Counted from the first letter of the stretch, positions 22,917 to 32,123 are shown. The stretch is DNA of 64,000 bases from Lachnospiraceae bacterium (GCA_017474455.1 JAFVHP010000036.1:1-64000); one strand, 5' to 3'. A program made the numbers and translations. The notes: generated by a model from the sequence alone, not told the origin.

Positions 22917-24101
22917 TTTCCCGCTCATGATGTCGTTCAGGCACCTCTCTATCCGGTTCAGCCCTTCTTCCAGCAGTTCATGGCTGGTCGCCAGACAGAT
23001 CCTGACGTGGCCTTCGGAGCCGGGGCCGAAGAATCTTTCCCCGCCCGGAACGATGTATACTTTGTATTTATCCCGCAGAAGTTCTACTAGCTCGACGGGT
23101 TCCATGCCTGTTTCGGAAATATCCGGGAAGAGCACGAATGTCGCCTGCGGTCTGTGGCAGCGGATCCCGGGCATTTTGGCGATCCGCTCCAGCGCGTAAT
23201 CCCGGTTCTCTGTGATGTTCTGCACGAACAGGTCCAGTCTGTACAGGGATCTTTCGATCGCGGCCGTGCCGGCTACCTGGCTCAGGACATTGACGCCGCC
23301 GATCGTCGTATCAACGTAGGAGGCTTCCGCGAGCTTTTCGTAATTCTCGCTGTTCATTGCCCAGATGGCACCTACGCGCAGGCCGGCGATGCCGAAGCTT
23401 TTTGAAAAGCCGTAAACGGTCAGTGTCCGCCTGTTGCGTTCGGGGCCGAAAGAATTGAGGCTGATGAACTGATTGCCCGGATAAACGATATCCGACCAGA
23501 TCTCGTCGTTCATGATATAGAAGCCGTATTTTTCCGACAGGTCCAGGAGGTACTCCAGTTCTTCCCTCTTATAGAGCATGCCCATGGGATTGTGGGGATT
23601 GCAGAAGCCGATCATCTTCGTCTTCGGGGTAATATAGTCTTCGAGGCCTTCGAGGCTTATACCATCTTCTGTAAGCTTTGTCGGGAACAGTTTTATGACT
23701 GCGCCGGCGTTGCCCATGCTGGTGCGGAACAGGAAATCCACCGGGTCAAAGACGATGACTTCGTCTCCGGGCTTCAAAAACGCCCTGGCGATCGTCATCA
23801 TGCCCGAAGCGGCCGAATCGATGGGAAGGATGAGTTCGGGACTGACGATCTCATTTTTGCGTTCCTTCAGCATTTTTGATATGGCCTGTCTGAATTCTTT
23901 CATGCCGCGGTTCGGCACATAGGGGAAGTAACCGTCTTTGATGTAGTCCTGCAGTGCTTCCACGATCTCGGGCGCGACGGGAAAATCGCTGTCCGCTGCC
24001 GTCAGCGGGATGACGCCGTCTTCCACTTCCGCCCAGCGCAGGTTGAACGCGCGCTTTTTCAGCACTTCAAAATTGATCTCTTTATTCGTAAAACCTTCCA
24101 T
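22914..24101 (-). CDS. MalY/PatB-type PLP-dependent aminotransferase or C-S lyase
   Basis: Predicted 395-residue fold-type I PLP enzyme. Seen: the N-terminal WAEVEDGVIPLTAADSDFPV (the MalY/PatB start), PYVPNRGMKEFRQAI, IDSAASGMMTIARAFLKPGD, FCNPHNPMGMLY with the cofactor Asn, MNDEIWSDIVYPG with Asp and Tyr, and TVYGFSKSFGIAGLRVGAIW whose first Lys binds PLP. The family includes cystathionine beta-lyases releasing thiols from cysteine conjugates as well as aromatic or aspartate-like transaminases, and sequence reading cannot separate these. The start follows a GGAG-containing leader. Its stop codon lies in the arm of structured element copy B. It is separated from the upstream symporter gene by a terminator, so it has its own promoter. 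Confidence 0.82.
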   Translation of the reverse strand: MEGFTNKEINFEVLKKRAFNLRWAEVEDGVIPLTAADSDFPVAPEIVEALQDYIKDGYFPYVPNRGMKEFRQAISKMLKERKNEIVSPELILPIDSAASGMMTIARAFLKPGDEVIVFDPVDFLFRTSMGNAGAVIKLFPTKLTEDGISLEGLEDYITPKTKMIGFCNPHNPMGMLYKREELEYLLDLSEKYGFYIMNDEIWSDIVYPGNQFISLNSFGPERNRRTLTVYGFSKSFGIAGLRVGAIWAMNSENYEKLAEASYVDTTIGGVNVLSQVAGTAAIERSLYRLDLFVQNITENRDYALERIAKMPGIRCHRPQATFVLFPDISETGMEPVELVELLRDKYKVYIVPGGERFFGPGSEGHVRICLATSHELLEEGLNRIERCLNDIMSGK

Positions 24102-24218
24102 GTCTGTGATCTCCCTGGAGTATCTGTATCATTACGACTAATAGAATATGGCAGCCTGCGCAGCAGTGTCAATTCACACTTTCTCCCGGTGTGTCCCATA
24201 CCGCCGGCCGGCAGGCAC

Positions 24219-24265
24219 AAAAAAGCCGGAAGCGGAACAGGCTGCTGCCCGGACCGCTTTCCGGC
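24219..24265 (-). terminator. Terminator of the first AGCS symporter gene
   Basis: On the minus strand GCCGGAAAGCGG (24265-24254) pairs with CCGCTTCCGGC (24235-24225) with one bulged base, followed by TTTTTT (24224-24219). Confidence 0.75.
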
Positions 24266-24293
24266 ATATCAGATCTTATGAACGAGGATATCC

Positions 24294-25655
24294 TCAGCCT
24301 TTGATCTTCTTCATATACTCCCTGAAGTAGGTGATGAACTTCGGGCTCAGAAGGAGCAGGGCGATCATGTTGGGAATAACGATGAAGCCGACTGCCATAT
24401 CTGCCAGATCCCAGACCTGTTCAACTGCCAGGGTGACAGAGAGGACAGGAAGGATGAAGAACAGCCATTTGAGATATTTGACCGATTTCTCACCGAACAG
24501 ATACTCGATGCATGTACGGAATTCGACGAAGAATCCGAGGTAGCTGGAGTATGTGAACAGGACGACGGCAATGCAGAGTACGATAATGCCTACGCGGCCC
24601 CATACGCTCCTGAAAGCATCGAACGTAAGGACTACGCCTGTGTCGCCGTTGCTCCATACGCCGCTGCAGAGGATGGCCAGGGCGGTCAGTGTGCAGATGA
24701 TGATGGTATCGATGAAGACTTCCAGGATACCGTACATACCCTGGTGGGCGGGCGCGTCTGTCTGCGCGGTCGCGTGAACGGTGGTCGCAGTACCCATACC
24801 GGCTTCATTCGAGAAGATACCGCGGGCTGCGCCTCTGCCCATGGCAAGCGAGATCGTGGAACCCGCAAAGCCGCCGATGGCGGGAGCCGGGGCGAATGCG
24901 TATTTGAAGATCATGCCGAAGGCTGCCGGGATCTCTTTGATATTCAGAAGTACAACTGCCAGAGCCGCGATGATGTAAACAATGATCATCGGAGGTACCA
25001 GTTTGCCGCAGAAATCACCGATCCTGCGGACACCGCCGGTAAGGATGACGATCGCTGCCGTGACGGCGACGATGATACCGCTTATGATCAGGGGCAGGCC
25101 GAATACGTCGTTGACGCAGGTCGCCAGTGTATTGGGCTGGATAAAGCAGGCGTCCGTAAGGACTTCGATAAACAGGGCTACAGCGTAGAATCCGGCGAGG
25201 ACCTTACCTGCTTTGCCGAGACCGTCCTTCATGTAGTGCATGGGGCCGCCGTAGTATTCGCCGCTCTCACTCTTTTTGCGGAACGCGACTGCCATCGTGA
25301 CCTCTGCCATCTTGGTCATCATGCCGACGATGGCGATGACCCACATCCAGAATACGGCGCCCGGTCCGCCGATGGCGATCGCTGCCGCCACGCCGGCGAT
25401 ATTGCCGCTGCCGACCGTACCGGCCAGGACTGTGCTAAGGGCCTGGAAAGGCTTCAGTTCGCCTTCGCCGGCTCCGCCTTCTTTGGCGTCCTTTTTGCTG
25501 AACACTTCACCAAGCGTATGCTTGAACCATGTCCTGATCCCGGTGATCTGGAAAAATCCTGTCCTGACGGACAGATACAGGCCCACGCCTACCATAAGGA
25601 TCATCAGCGGTGTGCCCCAGAGAAAATCTGTTAAGTTATATAGTGCTTCCCACAT
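24294..25655 (-). CDS. Alanine/glycine:cation symporter (AGCS family), linked to diaminopropionate ammonia-lyase
   Basis: Predicted 453-residue membrane protein of the AGCS family, importing small amino acids with Na+ or H+. Typical segments: FLWGTPLMILMVGVGLYLSV at the start, TVLAGTVGSGNIAGVAAAIA, the signature GGPGAVFWMWVIAIVGMMTK, ARGIFSNEAGMGTATTVHA and AVVLFTYSSYLGFFVEFRTC. About ten or eleven helices. It begins 55 bases after the diaminopropionate ammonia-lyase gene on the same strand with no terminator between, so the two are co-transcribed and the substrate may be 2,3-diaminopropionate, serine or a similar amino acid (inference). A strong terminator follows at 24219-24265. A paralogue is at 33735-35234. 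Confidence 0.88.
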   Translation of the reverse strand: MWEALYNLTDFLWGTPLMILMVGVGLYLSVRTGFFQITGIRTWFKHTLGEVFSKKDAKEGGAGEGELKPFQALSTVLAGTVGSGNIAGVAAAIAIGGPGAVFWMWVIAIVGMMTKMAEVTMAVAFRKKSESGEYYGGPMHYMKDGLGKAGKVLAGFYAVALFIEVLTDACFIQPNTLATCVNDVFGLPLIISGIIVAVTAAIVILTGGVRRIGDFCGKLVPPMIIVYIIAALAVVLLNIKEIPAAFGMIFKYAFAPAPAIGGFAGSTISLAMGRGAARGIFSNEAGMGTATTVHATAQTDAPAHQGMYGILEVFIDTIIICTLTALAILCSGVWSNGDTGVVLTFDAFRSVWGRVGIIVLCIAVVLFTYSSYLGFFVEFRTCIEYLFGEKSVKYLKWLFFILPVLSVTLAVEQVWDLADMAVGFIVIPNMIALLLLSPKFITYFREYMKKIKG

Positions 25656-25710
25656 TTTATTTCCCCTCTTTTAAGAAATAATCAAACAGAATCTATTGTT
25701 GACCGCATCT

Positions 25711-26973
25711 TCAGATGCTCGGATACAGGCCGTCCCAGACTATCCTGCGATAGTTTTCGCGGTCTGTGTCGCCCTCTGTCGAGAAACAGAGTATGCGTGA
25801 ATCCGCATCCAGTTTCAGTTTATCTTTGAGCCATGACAGTTCAGGCGTCCTGAGGACATGGGACACAAAGCCCATCGTCGCCGCGCCGCTCTCGCCGGAG
25901 ATGACCCTGGGGTCGTCTCCCAGCGGATTGCCAAGGACCCTCATGCCCTCCGCAGCGATATAATCCGGCATGGAAATAAAGTTCTCCGCGTAATCATGCA
26001 GAACGTTCCATCCGATTGTGCAGGGTTCCCCGCATGCCAGTCCGGCCATGATCGTATCCATATCGCCTTTGACAAAATGAAGCTGTCCGTCATCCGCTTC
26101 AGCAGTACGGAAGATGCAGTCCGCCTTATCCGGTTCAACAATAGTGATCACCGGCATCTCTTCCGGTCTGTATATGCCGGAGTTAAGGAACCGATCCGCA
26201 AAGAAGCCTGTCACGCCGCCGCTCATGGCACCGACACCCGCCTGCAGGAAGATGTGTGTAGGCTTCTCATCTTTAAGCTGCTGTACAGCTTCATAAGCCA
26301 TGGTCGTATAGCCCTGCATGATCCATTCAGGAATGACTTCGTAGCCTTCCCATGCCGTATCCTGGACCATGACCCAGCCGTATTTTTCCGCGTTGCTGTT
26401 CGCCAGCCTGACCGCGTCGTCATAATTGAGGTCCGTAATGGACGCGTCGGAACCGAGCGCAAGGATGTTGTCAAGTCTCTCCTGGGCACTGCCCTTCGGC
26501 ATATACACGACGCTCTTCTGGCCGAGACGGTTCGCCGTCCAGGCGACACCCCTGCCGTGGTTGCCGTCGGTAGCGGTAACGAAAGTCACCTCTCCGAGCT
26601 GTTTTTTCACTTCGTCGCTGCTGATCACGGAAAACGGCAGTTCACTGATGTCTTTGCCGAGTTTCCCTGCGATATAGTTGCCCAGCGCGTAACTGCCTCC
26701 AAGCACTTTGAACGCATTGAGTCCGAAGCGGTAGCTTTCATCCTTCACATGGATCGAAGCCACGCCGAGACTGGCTGCCAGATTCTTAAGGTCTGCCAGC
26801 GGGGTCACGCTGTACTCCGGATAGCTCGCGTGATAGGCACAGACTTTCTTTGCGTTCTCAGGGCCGAATTTCTTTACAGGATACGCTCCGTAACCATGGC
26901 TCCTGTCATAATGGACCAGCTTGATGGCAGATCCGGCAGAGCCCGCGCTTCCTGTATTCACTTCTGCTGCCAT
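25711..26973 (-). CDS. dpaL: Diaminopropionate ammonia-lyase
   Basis: Predicted 420-residue fold-type II PLP enzyme converting 2,3-diaminopropionate to pyruvate and two ammonia. Diagnostic features are the KDESYRFGLNAFKVLGGSYA segment (about 78-97), whose second Lys binds PLP, FVTATDGNHGRGVAWTANRL with Asp and Asn of the active site, QDTAWEGYEVIPEWIMQGY, and the cofactor phosphate loop QAGVGAMSGGVTGF. These match the ygeX/dpaL family rather than threonine deaminase. The first 18 residues (MAAEVNTGSAGSAGSAIK) are a Gly/Ala/Ser-rich extension. AGGAGG precedes the ATG. A GntR/FCD regulator is divergent and a perfect palindrome lies in the shared region, so the gene is probably repressed until its substrate appears. 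The product pyruvate enters central metabolism. Confidence 0.9.
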   Translation of the reverse strand: MAAEVNTGSAGSAGSAIKLVHYDRSHGYGAYPVKKFGPENAKKVCAYHASYPEYSVTPLADLKNLAASLGVASIHVKDESYRFGLNAFKVLGGSYALGNYIAGKLGKDISELPFSVISSDEVKKQLGEVTFVTATDGNHGRGVAWTANRLGQKSVVYMPKGSAQERLDNILALGSDASITDLNYDDAVRLANSNAEKYGWVMVQDTAWEGYEVIPEWIMQGYTTMAYEAVQQLKDEKPTHIFLQAGVGAMSGGVTGFFADRFLNSGIYRPEEMPVITIVEPDKADCIFRTAEADDGQLHFVKGDMDTIMAGLACGEPCTIGWNVLHDYAENFISMPDYIAAEGMRVLGNPLGDDPRVISGESGAATMGFVSHVLRTPELSWLKDKLKLDADSRILCFSTEGDTDRENYRRIVWDGLYPSI

Positions 26974-26996
26974 GATATCCTCCTTTCACAATATAC

Positions 26997-27018
26997 GATA
27001 TGCAATATATTGCATATC
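26997..27018. promoter_or_regulatory. GntR operator 1 in front of dpaL
   Basis: A perfect 22-base palindrome: core TGCAATATATTGCA (27001-27014) extended by GATA and TATC. It lies 24 bases from the dpaL start. An identical 14-base core recurs at 27115-27128. Confidence 0.8.
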
Positions 27019-27097
27019 TTAACGCAATATTCTCACATCACCGCCAAGTTAGTCAATAGCTTTTATCCAAATATATGCGCATTTTGCTGATCTGCTG

Positions 27098-27130
27098 TAT
27101 AATATTAGCCACAGTGCAATATATTGCACT
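27098..27130. promoter_or_regulatory. GntR gene -10 box and operator 2
   Basis: TATAAT (27098-27103) is followed at 27113-27130 by the perfect 18-base palindrome AGTGCAATATATTGCACT, placed over the probable transcript start. This fits autorepression by the GntR-family product. Confidence 0.75.
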
Positions 27131-27195
27131 ACCGGTTTGTATTCCCCTGTGTTTACGGACCGCCCAATTTGAATGAAAGGATCATTCCGCATAAG

Positions 27196-27873
27196 ATGCC
27201 GATACCTAAAAAAAGTTCACCGGAACCGCCGAAATCAGCAAAGATGAGGGTATATGAAGTCTTAAGGGACTGGATCATAGACGGGACCCTCCAGCCGGGA
27301 GAAAAGATCCTGGACAGTGAGATATCCGAGTATTTCAATATCAGCAGGACTCCGGTCAGGGAAGCCATGCAGATGCTTTCCGACCGCAAGCTGATCGAGG
27401 TATTTCCAGGAAAAGGCAGCATCGTCACCAGTCCGGGTGCGATCAATATCGGGCAGATCTACCGGATCCTGGCGGAAATGCACTGCCTGGCGCTGGAATT
27501 TGCCTGGCCGTCCATCGACGCGTCCGCAGTCAGTGAATTAAAACAGCTCAACGGGCGGCTTAAGGACAGCGCACAGAAGCAGGATCACAAAGACTGCCGC
27601 CTGGCCGACTATCAGTTCCACAATGTGTTCGTCAGACTGGCGGGCAACGCTTTCATCAACGACATTACGGACGTCCTTTCGAGCCATGTGGCGCGTCTTG
27701 AAAATATCTATTTCGGATCCAGACCGGACGTTACTGAATCCGCCCGGATCCATGATGAGATCATTGCCGCTCTGGAAAGTAAAGATCCCGAAACGGCCCG
27801 GCAGAAGATGCATCTCAACTGGATGCATACCGTCGACGTATTAAAGAATACGGTCCCCGGCCTGCTGTCCTGA
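27196..27873 (+). CDS. GntR-family (FCD-type) regulator of the dpaL unit
   Basis: Predicted 225-residue repressor. Residues 15-75 form the winged helix of the GntR family: AKMRVYEVLRDWIIDGTLQP, GEKILDSEISEYFNISRTPV, REAMQMLSDRKLIEVFPGKG. Residues about 90-220 are the helical FCD effector domain, with metal-binding candidates in the segments LADYQFHNVFVRLAG and HDEIIAALESKD. The ATG at 27196 was chosen because the -10 and operator (27098-27130) lie upstream; the longer reading frame starts inside the operator. AAAGGAT is a somewhat distant ribosome-binding site. Divergent orientation and twin operators point to control of itself and of dpaL-AGCS. The effector is likely the amino acid consumed by DpaL (inference). 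Confidence 0.88.
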   Translation: MPIPKKSSPEPPKSAKMRVYEVLRDWIIDGTLQPGEKILDSEISEYFNISRTPVREAMQMLSDRKLIEVFPGKGSIVTSPGAINIGQIYRILAEMHCLALEFAWPSIDASAVSELKQLNGRLKDSAQKQDHKDCRLADYQFHNVFVRLAGNAFINDITDVLSSHVARLENIYFGSRPDVTESARIHDEIIAALESKDPETARQKMHLNWMHTVDVLKNTVPGLLS

Positions 27874-27897
27874 TACAGGCATCTGCACCCATAATAC

Positions 27898-27936
27898 TAA
27901 AAAGACCCGGCAGATGATCCCTGCCGGGTCTTCTTG
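27898..27936. terminator. Bidirectional terminator between GntR gene and flavoprotein gene
   Basis: AAGACCCGGCAG (27902-27913) pairs perfectly with CTGCCGGGTCTT (27921-27932), with A-rich and T-rich flanks. Confidence 0.75.
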
Positions 27937-27968
27937 ATATCATATGGACCTGTTAGAACCTGCGGGCA

Positions 27969-28930
27969 TTATTCCCCGATGTGCAGATAAGGCTTTTTAA
28001 GCTCGGCGAGGCCTTCCACTTTCTTCTGGGTCATCGCGCCGTTCGCGATCTCATTGCGGTGCTCGAGCTTCCCGGCGTATTTCATACGGCTTCTGGCCTG
28101 TTCTTTTTCCGAGAAGATGTAACGGATCTTGCCGTCTTCCACCTTAACTTCACCGTCGATGCCGCAGATCGCGCACTCTACCCTGGCAGCGCCCTGGTGG
28201 ACTTTGAACATGCTCTGGTGGCATACCGGGCATGCGCCGTCGTCTTCACCGCGCCATTTGGTGCGCTCTTCATCATTATCCCCGGCCGCGAGGGCATCGA
28301 TGATGTTCTGCGCCATCCTGTCCATTCGTTCCATCTGTTCCGGTACGCCCAGGACGTGCTGTACGTTCATCGCTCCGTAATACACATGCGTATCGATCAC
28401 GTCGACACCGGTGGACATCATGCACTCATACATGACCGGAATCGTCATGATCGTCCAGTTCTCCGTACGGGCGCCGCCGACAGCCAGAAGGCAGCCGACG
28501 CGGGGCTTGAATACTCTCTCATCGGGAAGGAGAGCCTTGTCGCCGTCGCGCTCTATCCTTTCTTTCTTCGCTTCCGTCAGGAAGGCCAGATCGTGGGAAG
28601 GGCCGAGACGGTCGCAGAATGTCTTGAACGTGCCGGTGGGCGACGTTTCATAGACCGGAGATCCGATTATCAGCGCATCCGCGGAATAGAAGGCATCCTC
28701 TACGATATGGAAATATCATTCGGATGGACGGCGCATTCGCCGTTGTTCCTGCCGCTCATTATGCCGACCACGCAGGCCGTGCAGCCGGTGCAGGTGCCGA
28801 TATTGAGATCATCGGGTCTTACGAACTGTATCTCATGTCCCGCTTCTTCGCATTTTTTCAGTACTTCCTTCAGCATGACGTCTGTGTTGGACATCTTGCG
28901 GCCGAAGGAGATTGCAACTACCTTTGCCAT
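27969..28930 (-). pseudogene. Frameshifted flavodoxin-fold oxidoreductase with zinc ribbon (paralogue of 20375-21373)
   Basis: The 5' part (28930 down to about 28710) reads MAKVVAISFGRKMSNTDVML and reaches HPNDIS before a stop at 28700-28702. The remainder stays open in the next frame: IVEDAFYSADALIIGSPVYE, TSPTGTFKTFCDRLGPSHDL, then VGGARTENWTIMTIPVMYE to the end. Joining them needs one extra base near 28706-28714, for example one more T in the ATTTCC run, giving a 320-residue product. The C-terminal CPVCHQS and CAICG cysteines match the intact paralogue at 20375-21373. The start is three bases after the GH2 stop, so it ends the MBOAT/SGNH/GH2 operon. No classical slippery heptamer is present. 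It is either a real mutation or an assembly error; all conserved motifs are otherwise kept, favouring a recent or artefactual event. Confidence 0.75.
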
Positions 28931-28933
28931 TTT

Positions 28934-30643
28934 TTAACCCCCGTTATTTTTCTGTTGTTCCGTGTTTATCCTGCCGTACAGCTCCCTTATACTGTCCGCG
29001 ATCCGCAGCATCCTCTCCCTGTCGGCTTTCAGGACCTTCCGGTCAGATGTATAAAGCCCGTTGATCTCATTCTCCACATCCGCGATCTGTGTATAGATGC
29101 AGCCGCAGAGTCCGTCCGGGATCGACTCTCTGACCATAGTGCTGTACATCAGTTCTATTTTATCCGTTAATTCGTCGGTTGAACAGAGCTTTCCGTATCC
29201 GTAATGCCTGCCGCTGTTTTCGGCAAAATTGTGTCCCGGGATGCTGCAGGCAAAGCCGCCGCATTCGGACAGCAGAAGGAACGATCCCTGCTTTTGCGAA
29301 CGCATCGGATCCGCCTTCAGGCGCCTGTTCCTGAAATAGACATGTTCGCTCTGCACGTCGCTCTTTTCCTGCGCGAACCACCCTGAGGTGCTGTCATAGA
29401 AACGGGTCGGGTCATGTTTCCTGGCCGCTTCATATAGCCTGTCGGAATCGAACTGCCCCCAGCCTTCATTGAAGATCGTATACCCGATAATGCAGGGATG
29501 GTTGTATAAAAGATCCTGCGTTTCCGGCATCAGCTCTTCAAACAGTTCTCTACGGTACTCTTCCCGTTTTCCTCCGGCGTATCTGCGCCTTGTATCCCTG
29601 CTGCGCTTTGTGAGGACGGTCGGCATCACCGTATCGTGCATATATCTGTATCTTCCCGAATTCACCATATCCTGCATCACAAGGATCCCCTGTGTGTCGC
29701 AGTAGTAATAGAAAACGTCGGGCTCGATCTTGATATGCTTGCGGATCGTGTTAAATCCCAGCTCTTTGACCAGCAGGTTATGCTCTTCGTACTCACCGGG
29801 CGTCCGCGGCAGATAGATCCCGGCATCAAAATAGCCCTGGTCCAGGACGCCGTGAAGAAAGACGGGCTCCCCGTTCAGGCAGAACCGGTTATACTGACCT
29901 CTTTTTTCGACAGAGACCGTCCTTAATGCAAAATAGCTCTCTATCCGGTCTGTCCCTGTTTCCAGTTCCAGGCCGTAGAGATGCGGATCCTCCGGTGTCC
30001 ACAGGTGCGGATCCTGAACGTTGATCCGGATCTTTTTTTGTCCGGTAACGAACTGATCCAGTATGTCCCGCCCGTCCCGCACAGTGATCCGTACTTCGGC
30101 GGCATCCGTTTCGATACCGAGACTGATCCCCGAAAGGTCCGGCGTGATCCTGATGCTTTTCACCGCATCTTTTGCCGGTACAGCTTCGATCCAGACGGGC
30201 TGCCAGATGCCGGATACCGGCGTATACCACATCCCGTGCGGCTTTCTGCACTGTTTGCCGTATGGATAGACGTCCGAGAGCGTATCCGTTACTTCAACAC
30301 GGAGTTCATTGTCGTTGGCCCGGCACATATCCGTGATATCGAACGTAAAGGGCAGATACCCGCCCTCATGGCTGCCGGCCAAAGTCCCGTTGACATACAC
30401 GCTGCACACCTGGTCGACGGCGCCGAAATGCAGGATGGTCCTCACATCCTCGTTGAACAGCGCCTGCGGCAGGTCAAAGACATGCTCATAGACGAGATGC
30501 TCCGTGTCCGTCTTATGATCCCACGGCGGCAGATCAAGGGCCGTCCCGTTTACTGTCCAGTTCTCATATTCGATCCTGCGCCGGTCCGCGTCCCGCGAAA
30601 ACTGCGGCCGCAGATCATAGTCCTTCCAGCTCTTACCACTCAT
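28934..30643 (-). CDS. Glycoside hydrolase family 2 enzyme
   Basis: Predicted 569-residue intracellular glycosidase of family GH2 (beta-galactosidase/glucuronidase/mannosidase fold). A jelly-roll sugar-binding domain covers about 20-155 (VYVNGTLAGSHEGGYLPFTF, WYTPVSGIWQPVWIEAV), an immunoglobulin-like domain about 160-245, and the TIM barrel from about 255 (NGEPVFLHGVLDQGYF, LGFNTIRKHIKIEPD). IFNEGWGQFD gives the acid/base Glu393 and LLSECGG the nucleophile Glu460. No signal peptide. The protein is short for the family, lacking extra C-terminal domains. Its first 11 bases overlap the end of the SGNH gene, so it is translated from the MBOAT-SGNH-GH2 transcript. Substrate specificity cannot be read; a beta-galactoside or beta-glucuronide is possible. 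Confidence 0.88.
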   Translation of the reverse strand: MSGKSWKDYDLRPQFSRDADRRRIEYENWTVNGTALDLPPWDHKTDTEHLVYEHVFDLPQALFNEDVRTILHFGAVDQVCSVYVNGTLAGSHEGGYLPFTFDITDMCRANDNELRVEVTDTLSDVYPYGKQCRKPHGMWYTPVSGIWQPVWIEAVPAKDAVKSIRITPDLSGISLGIETDAAEVRITVRDGRDILDQFVTGQKKIRINVQDPHLWTPEDPHLYGLELETGTDRIESYFALRTVSVEKRGQYNRFCLNGEPVFLHGVLDQGYFDAGIYLPRTPGEYEEHNLLVKELGFNTIRKHIKIEPDVFYYYCDTQGILVMQDMVNSGRYRYMHDTVMPTVLTKRSRDTRRRYAGGKREEYRRELFEELMPETQDLLYNHPCIIGYTIFNEGWGQFDSDRLYEAARKHDPTRFYDSTSGWFAQEKSDVQSEHVYFRNRRLKADPMRSQKQGSFLLLSECGGFACSIPGHNFAENSGRHYGYGKLCSTDELTDKIELMYSTMVRESIPDGLCGCIYTQIADVENEINGLYTSDRKVLKADRERMLRIADSIRELYGRINTEQQKNNGG

Positions 30644-32123
30644 TTCCCGTCAGTATGATCCTCCCTTTATCGTCGCCGCATATATTGACGGAAGTGACGA
30701 AAGTCCTCACTTCCATATCGTAGACTGCGATATTGAGCCCTTTCCGGTCAGGGGAATACTCCGTATCCGCTATACAGATGCTGCTGACAGAGTCAGGGTC
30801 GCTGCGGGCGCCCCGGACACTGTACCTGATACTGCCCCCGCGGATGGTACCTGAGAGCTTCGGCCAAGGATCGAACAGTTCCGTGACACCCTCCTCACTT
30901 TTTACCGCAGCATAGCCGCCGGCAGCCATGATCTTTTCAGGATCAGTATCAAATCCCATCCCGGAAAGCAGTTCCCTGACCGGGACCGGAACATCTTCTT
31001 CTGTCAGCCATTTGGAAGAGATAAAAACGGCGTAGCGCGGCCTGTCCGCCGCCGCAAGGAACGCGGCCGGATCCTTTTCATTGCGCAGGCCGTCGTTCTG
31101 AACGATCTTCTGATAATAGACGTCTGTCGCCTCGTACTGTTCATCCCGGACGGAAGGGATACCGTATTCGTTCTGCAGGAGCGCGCCGAGATAAACAGAG
31201 AATCTCATCGCGCCCCTTAAGTTGGAATGTGTCGATATGGTCTCTTCAGGATACCTGGCGCCGATGGCGTTTACGACCTGCGTCTCGCAGAAATTGATAT
31301 AATCAGCTCCTCTTTCAGCCGCGTACTCTGTCAGCAGCCTGTCATACGCGTCGTTCATGTTGTTGCCGGCAAGGGATACCAGTACGAACCGTATTCCCTT
31401 TTCATTGCAGAGGCTGATCATCCTGTCCAGATAACCGGCCGACACTTCATGCACGGGATCACAGACACTGTCCGGGGATGCGCCCCTGTCGTAGCTGTCA
31501 TAGTGATCGAGCCGGTCTGTCCCCGGTGAATAGCCCAGAAGGTTCATTTCCTCCACATGTTTCCGGTCCAGCGTATCTTCATTGATATCCTTCCATCTTT
31601 CATGGTACCGGATATGGGGCAGATAGAACTGCGTCAGATCCAGGGACGGATCCAGCTCACCGATCTCCCTGACCGCCCTAAGCCTGGAAGGGGAAAAACG
31701 GATGTAATCGAATGCGTCGTGGACAGATCCGTCATCCGCGTTGAGCACATGGTCCGCATGCTGCGGGAACAGGAACCGGCTGTCGCACATCACGACCTTC
31801 GGCGTCTGGTATTTCAGCGCTTCCTCCAGCCAGTAGTAACTGACAGCCAGGGACTGCTGGACAGAGGACAGGTTGTAGCTCCTGATCCCGTACAGATCAT
31901 ACAGCTCCTGGGGATCGAACGCGTTCACGCCCATACTGCTGCCGAAGAAAAGGACATCAACAGTATCTTTGTCCATGCGGTAGAAATTGACGAACCTGTC
32001 GCTCCCCCATTCCTGCCCGCGGCTGACTTCCGGGCGCATCATCATGGAATATAAAAGGGACAGAAGCGCCGCTGCGAGCGCAATGAATATGACCGGCCGG
32101 ATCACTTTTTCCGCGCTCTTCAT
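30633..32123 (-). CDS. Membrane-anchored SGNH/AlgJ-like O-acylation partner protein
   Basis: Predicted 496-residue protein with one N-terminal membrane segment (VIRPVIFIALAAALLSLLYS, residues 7-26) and an extracellular SGNH-hydrolase-like domain. VLFFGSSMGVNAFDPQELYD is the GDS-like block with the Ser of the triad; FVLVSLAGNNMNDAYDRLL supplies an Asn block; THSNLRGAMRFSVYLGALL near the end of the barrel carries the late His. The ATG at 32123 overlaps the MBOAT stop (TGATG), so the two are coupled. An MBOAT plus an SGNH/AlgJ or DltD-like partner is the known arrangement for O-acetylation or D-alanylation of surface polymers: the MBOAT moves the acyl group across the membrane and the SGNH protein transfers it. 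The acceptor polymer is unknown. Confidence 0.8.
   Translation of the reverse strand: MKSAEKVIRPVIFIALAAALLSLLYSMMMRPEVSRGQEWGSDRFVNFYRMDKDTVDVLFFGSSMGVNAFDPQELYDLYGIRSYNLSSVQQSLAVSYYWLEEALKYQTPKVVMCDSRFLFPQHADHVLNADDGSVHDAFDYIRFSPSRLRAVREIGELDPSLDLTQFYLPHIRYHERWKDINEDTLDRKHVEEMNLLGYSPGTDRLDHYDSYDRGASPDSVCDPVHEVSAGYLDRMISLCNEKGIRFVLVSLAGNNMNDAYDRLLTEYAAERGADYINFCETQVVNAIGARYPEETISTHSNLRGAMRFSVYLGALLQNEYGIPSVRDEQYEATDVYYQKIVQNDGLRNEKDPAAFLAAADRPRYAVFISSKWLTEEDVPVPVRELLSGMGFDTDPEKIMAAGGYAAVKSEEGVTELFDPWPKLSGTIRGGSIRYSVRGARSDPDSVSSICIADTEYSPDRKGLNIAVYDMEVRTFVTSVNICGDDKGRIILTGNEW

Noticed and set aside
28700-28720. Programmed -1 frameshift in the flavoprotein gene
   Set aside because: No X-XXY-YYZ slippery heptamer or following pseudoknot was found; a missing T explains the break more simply.
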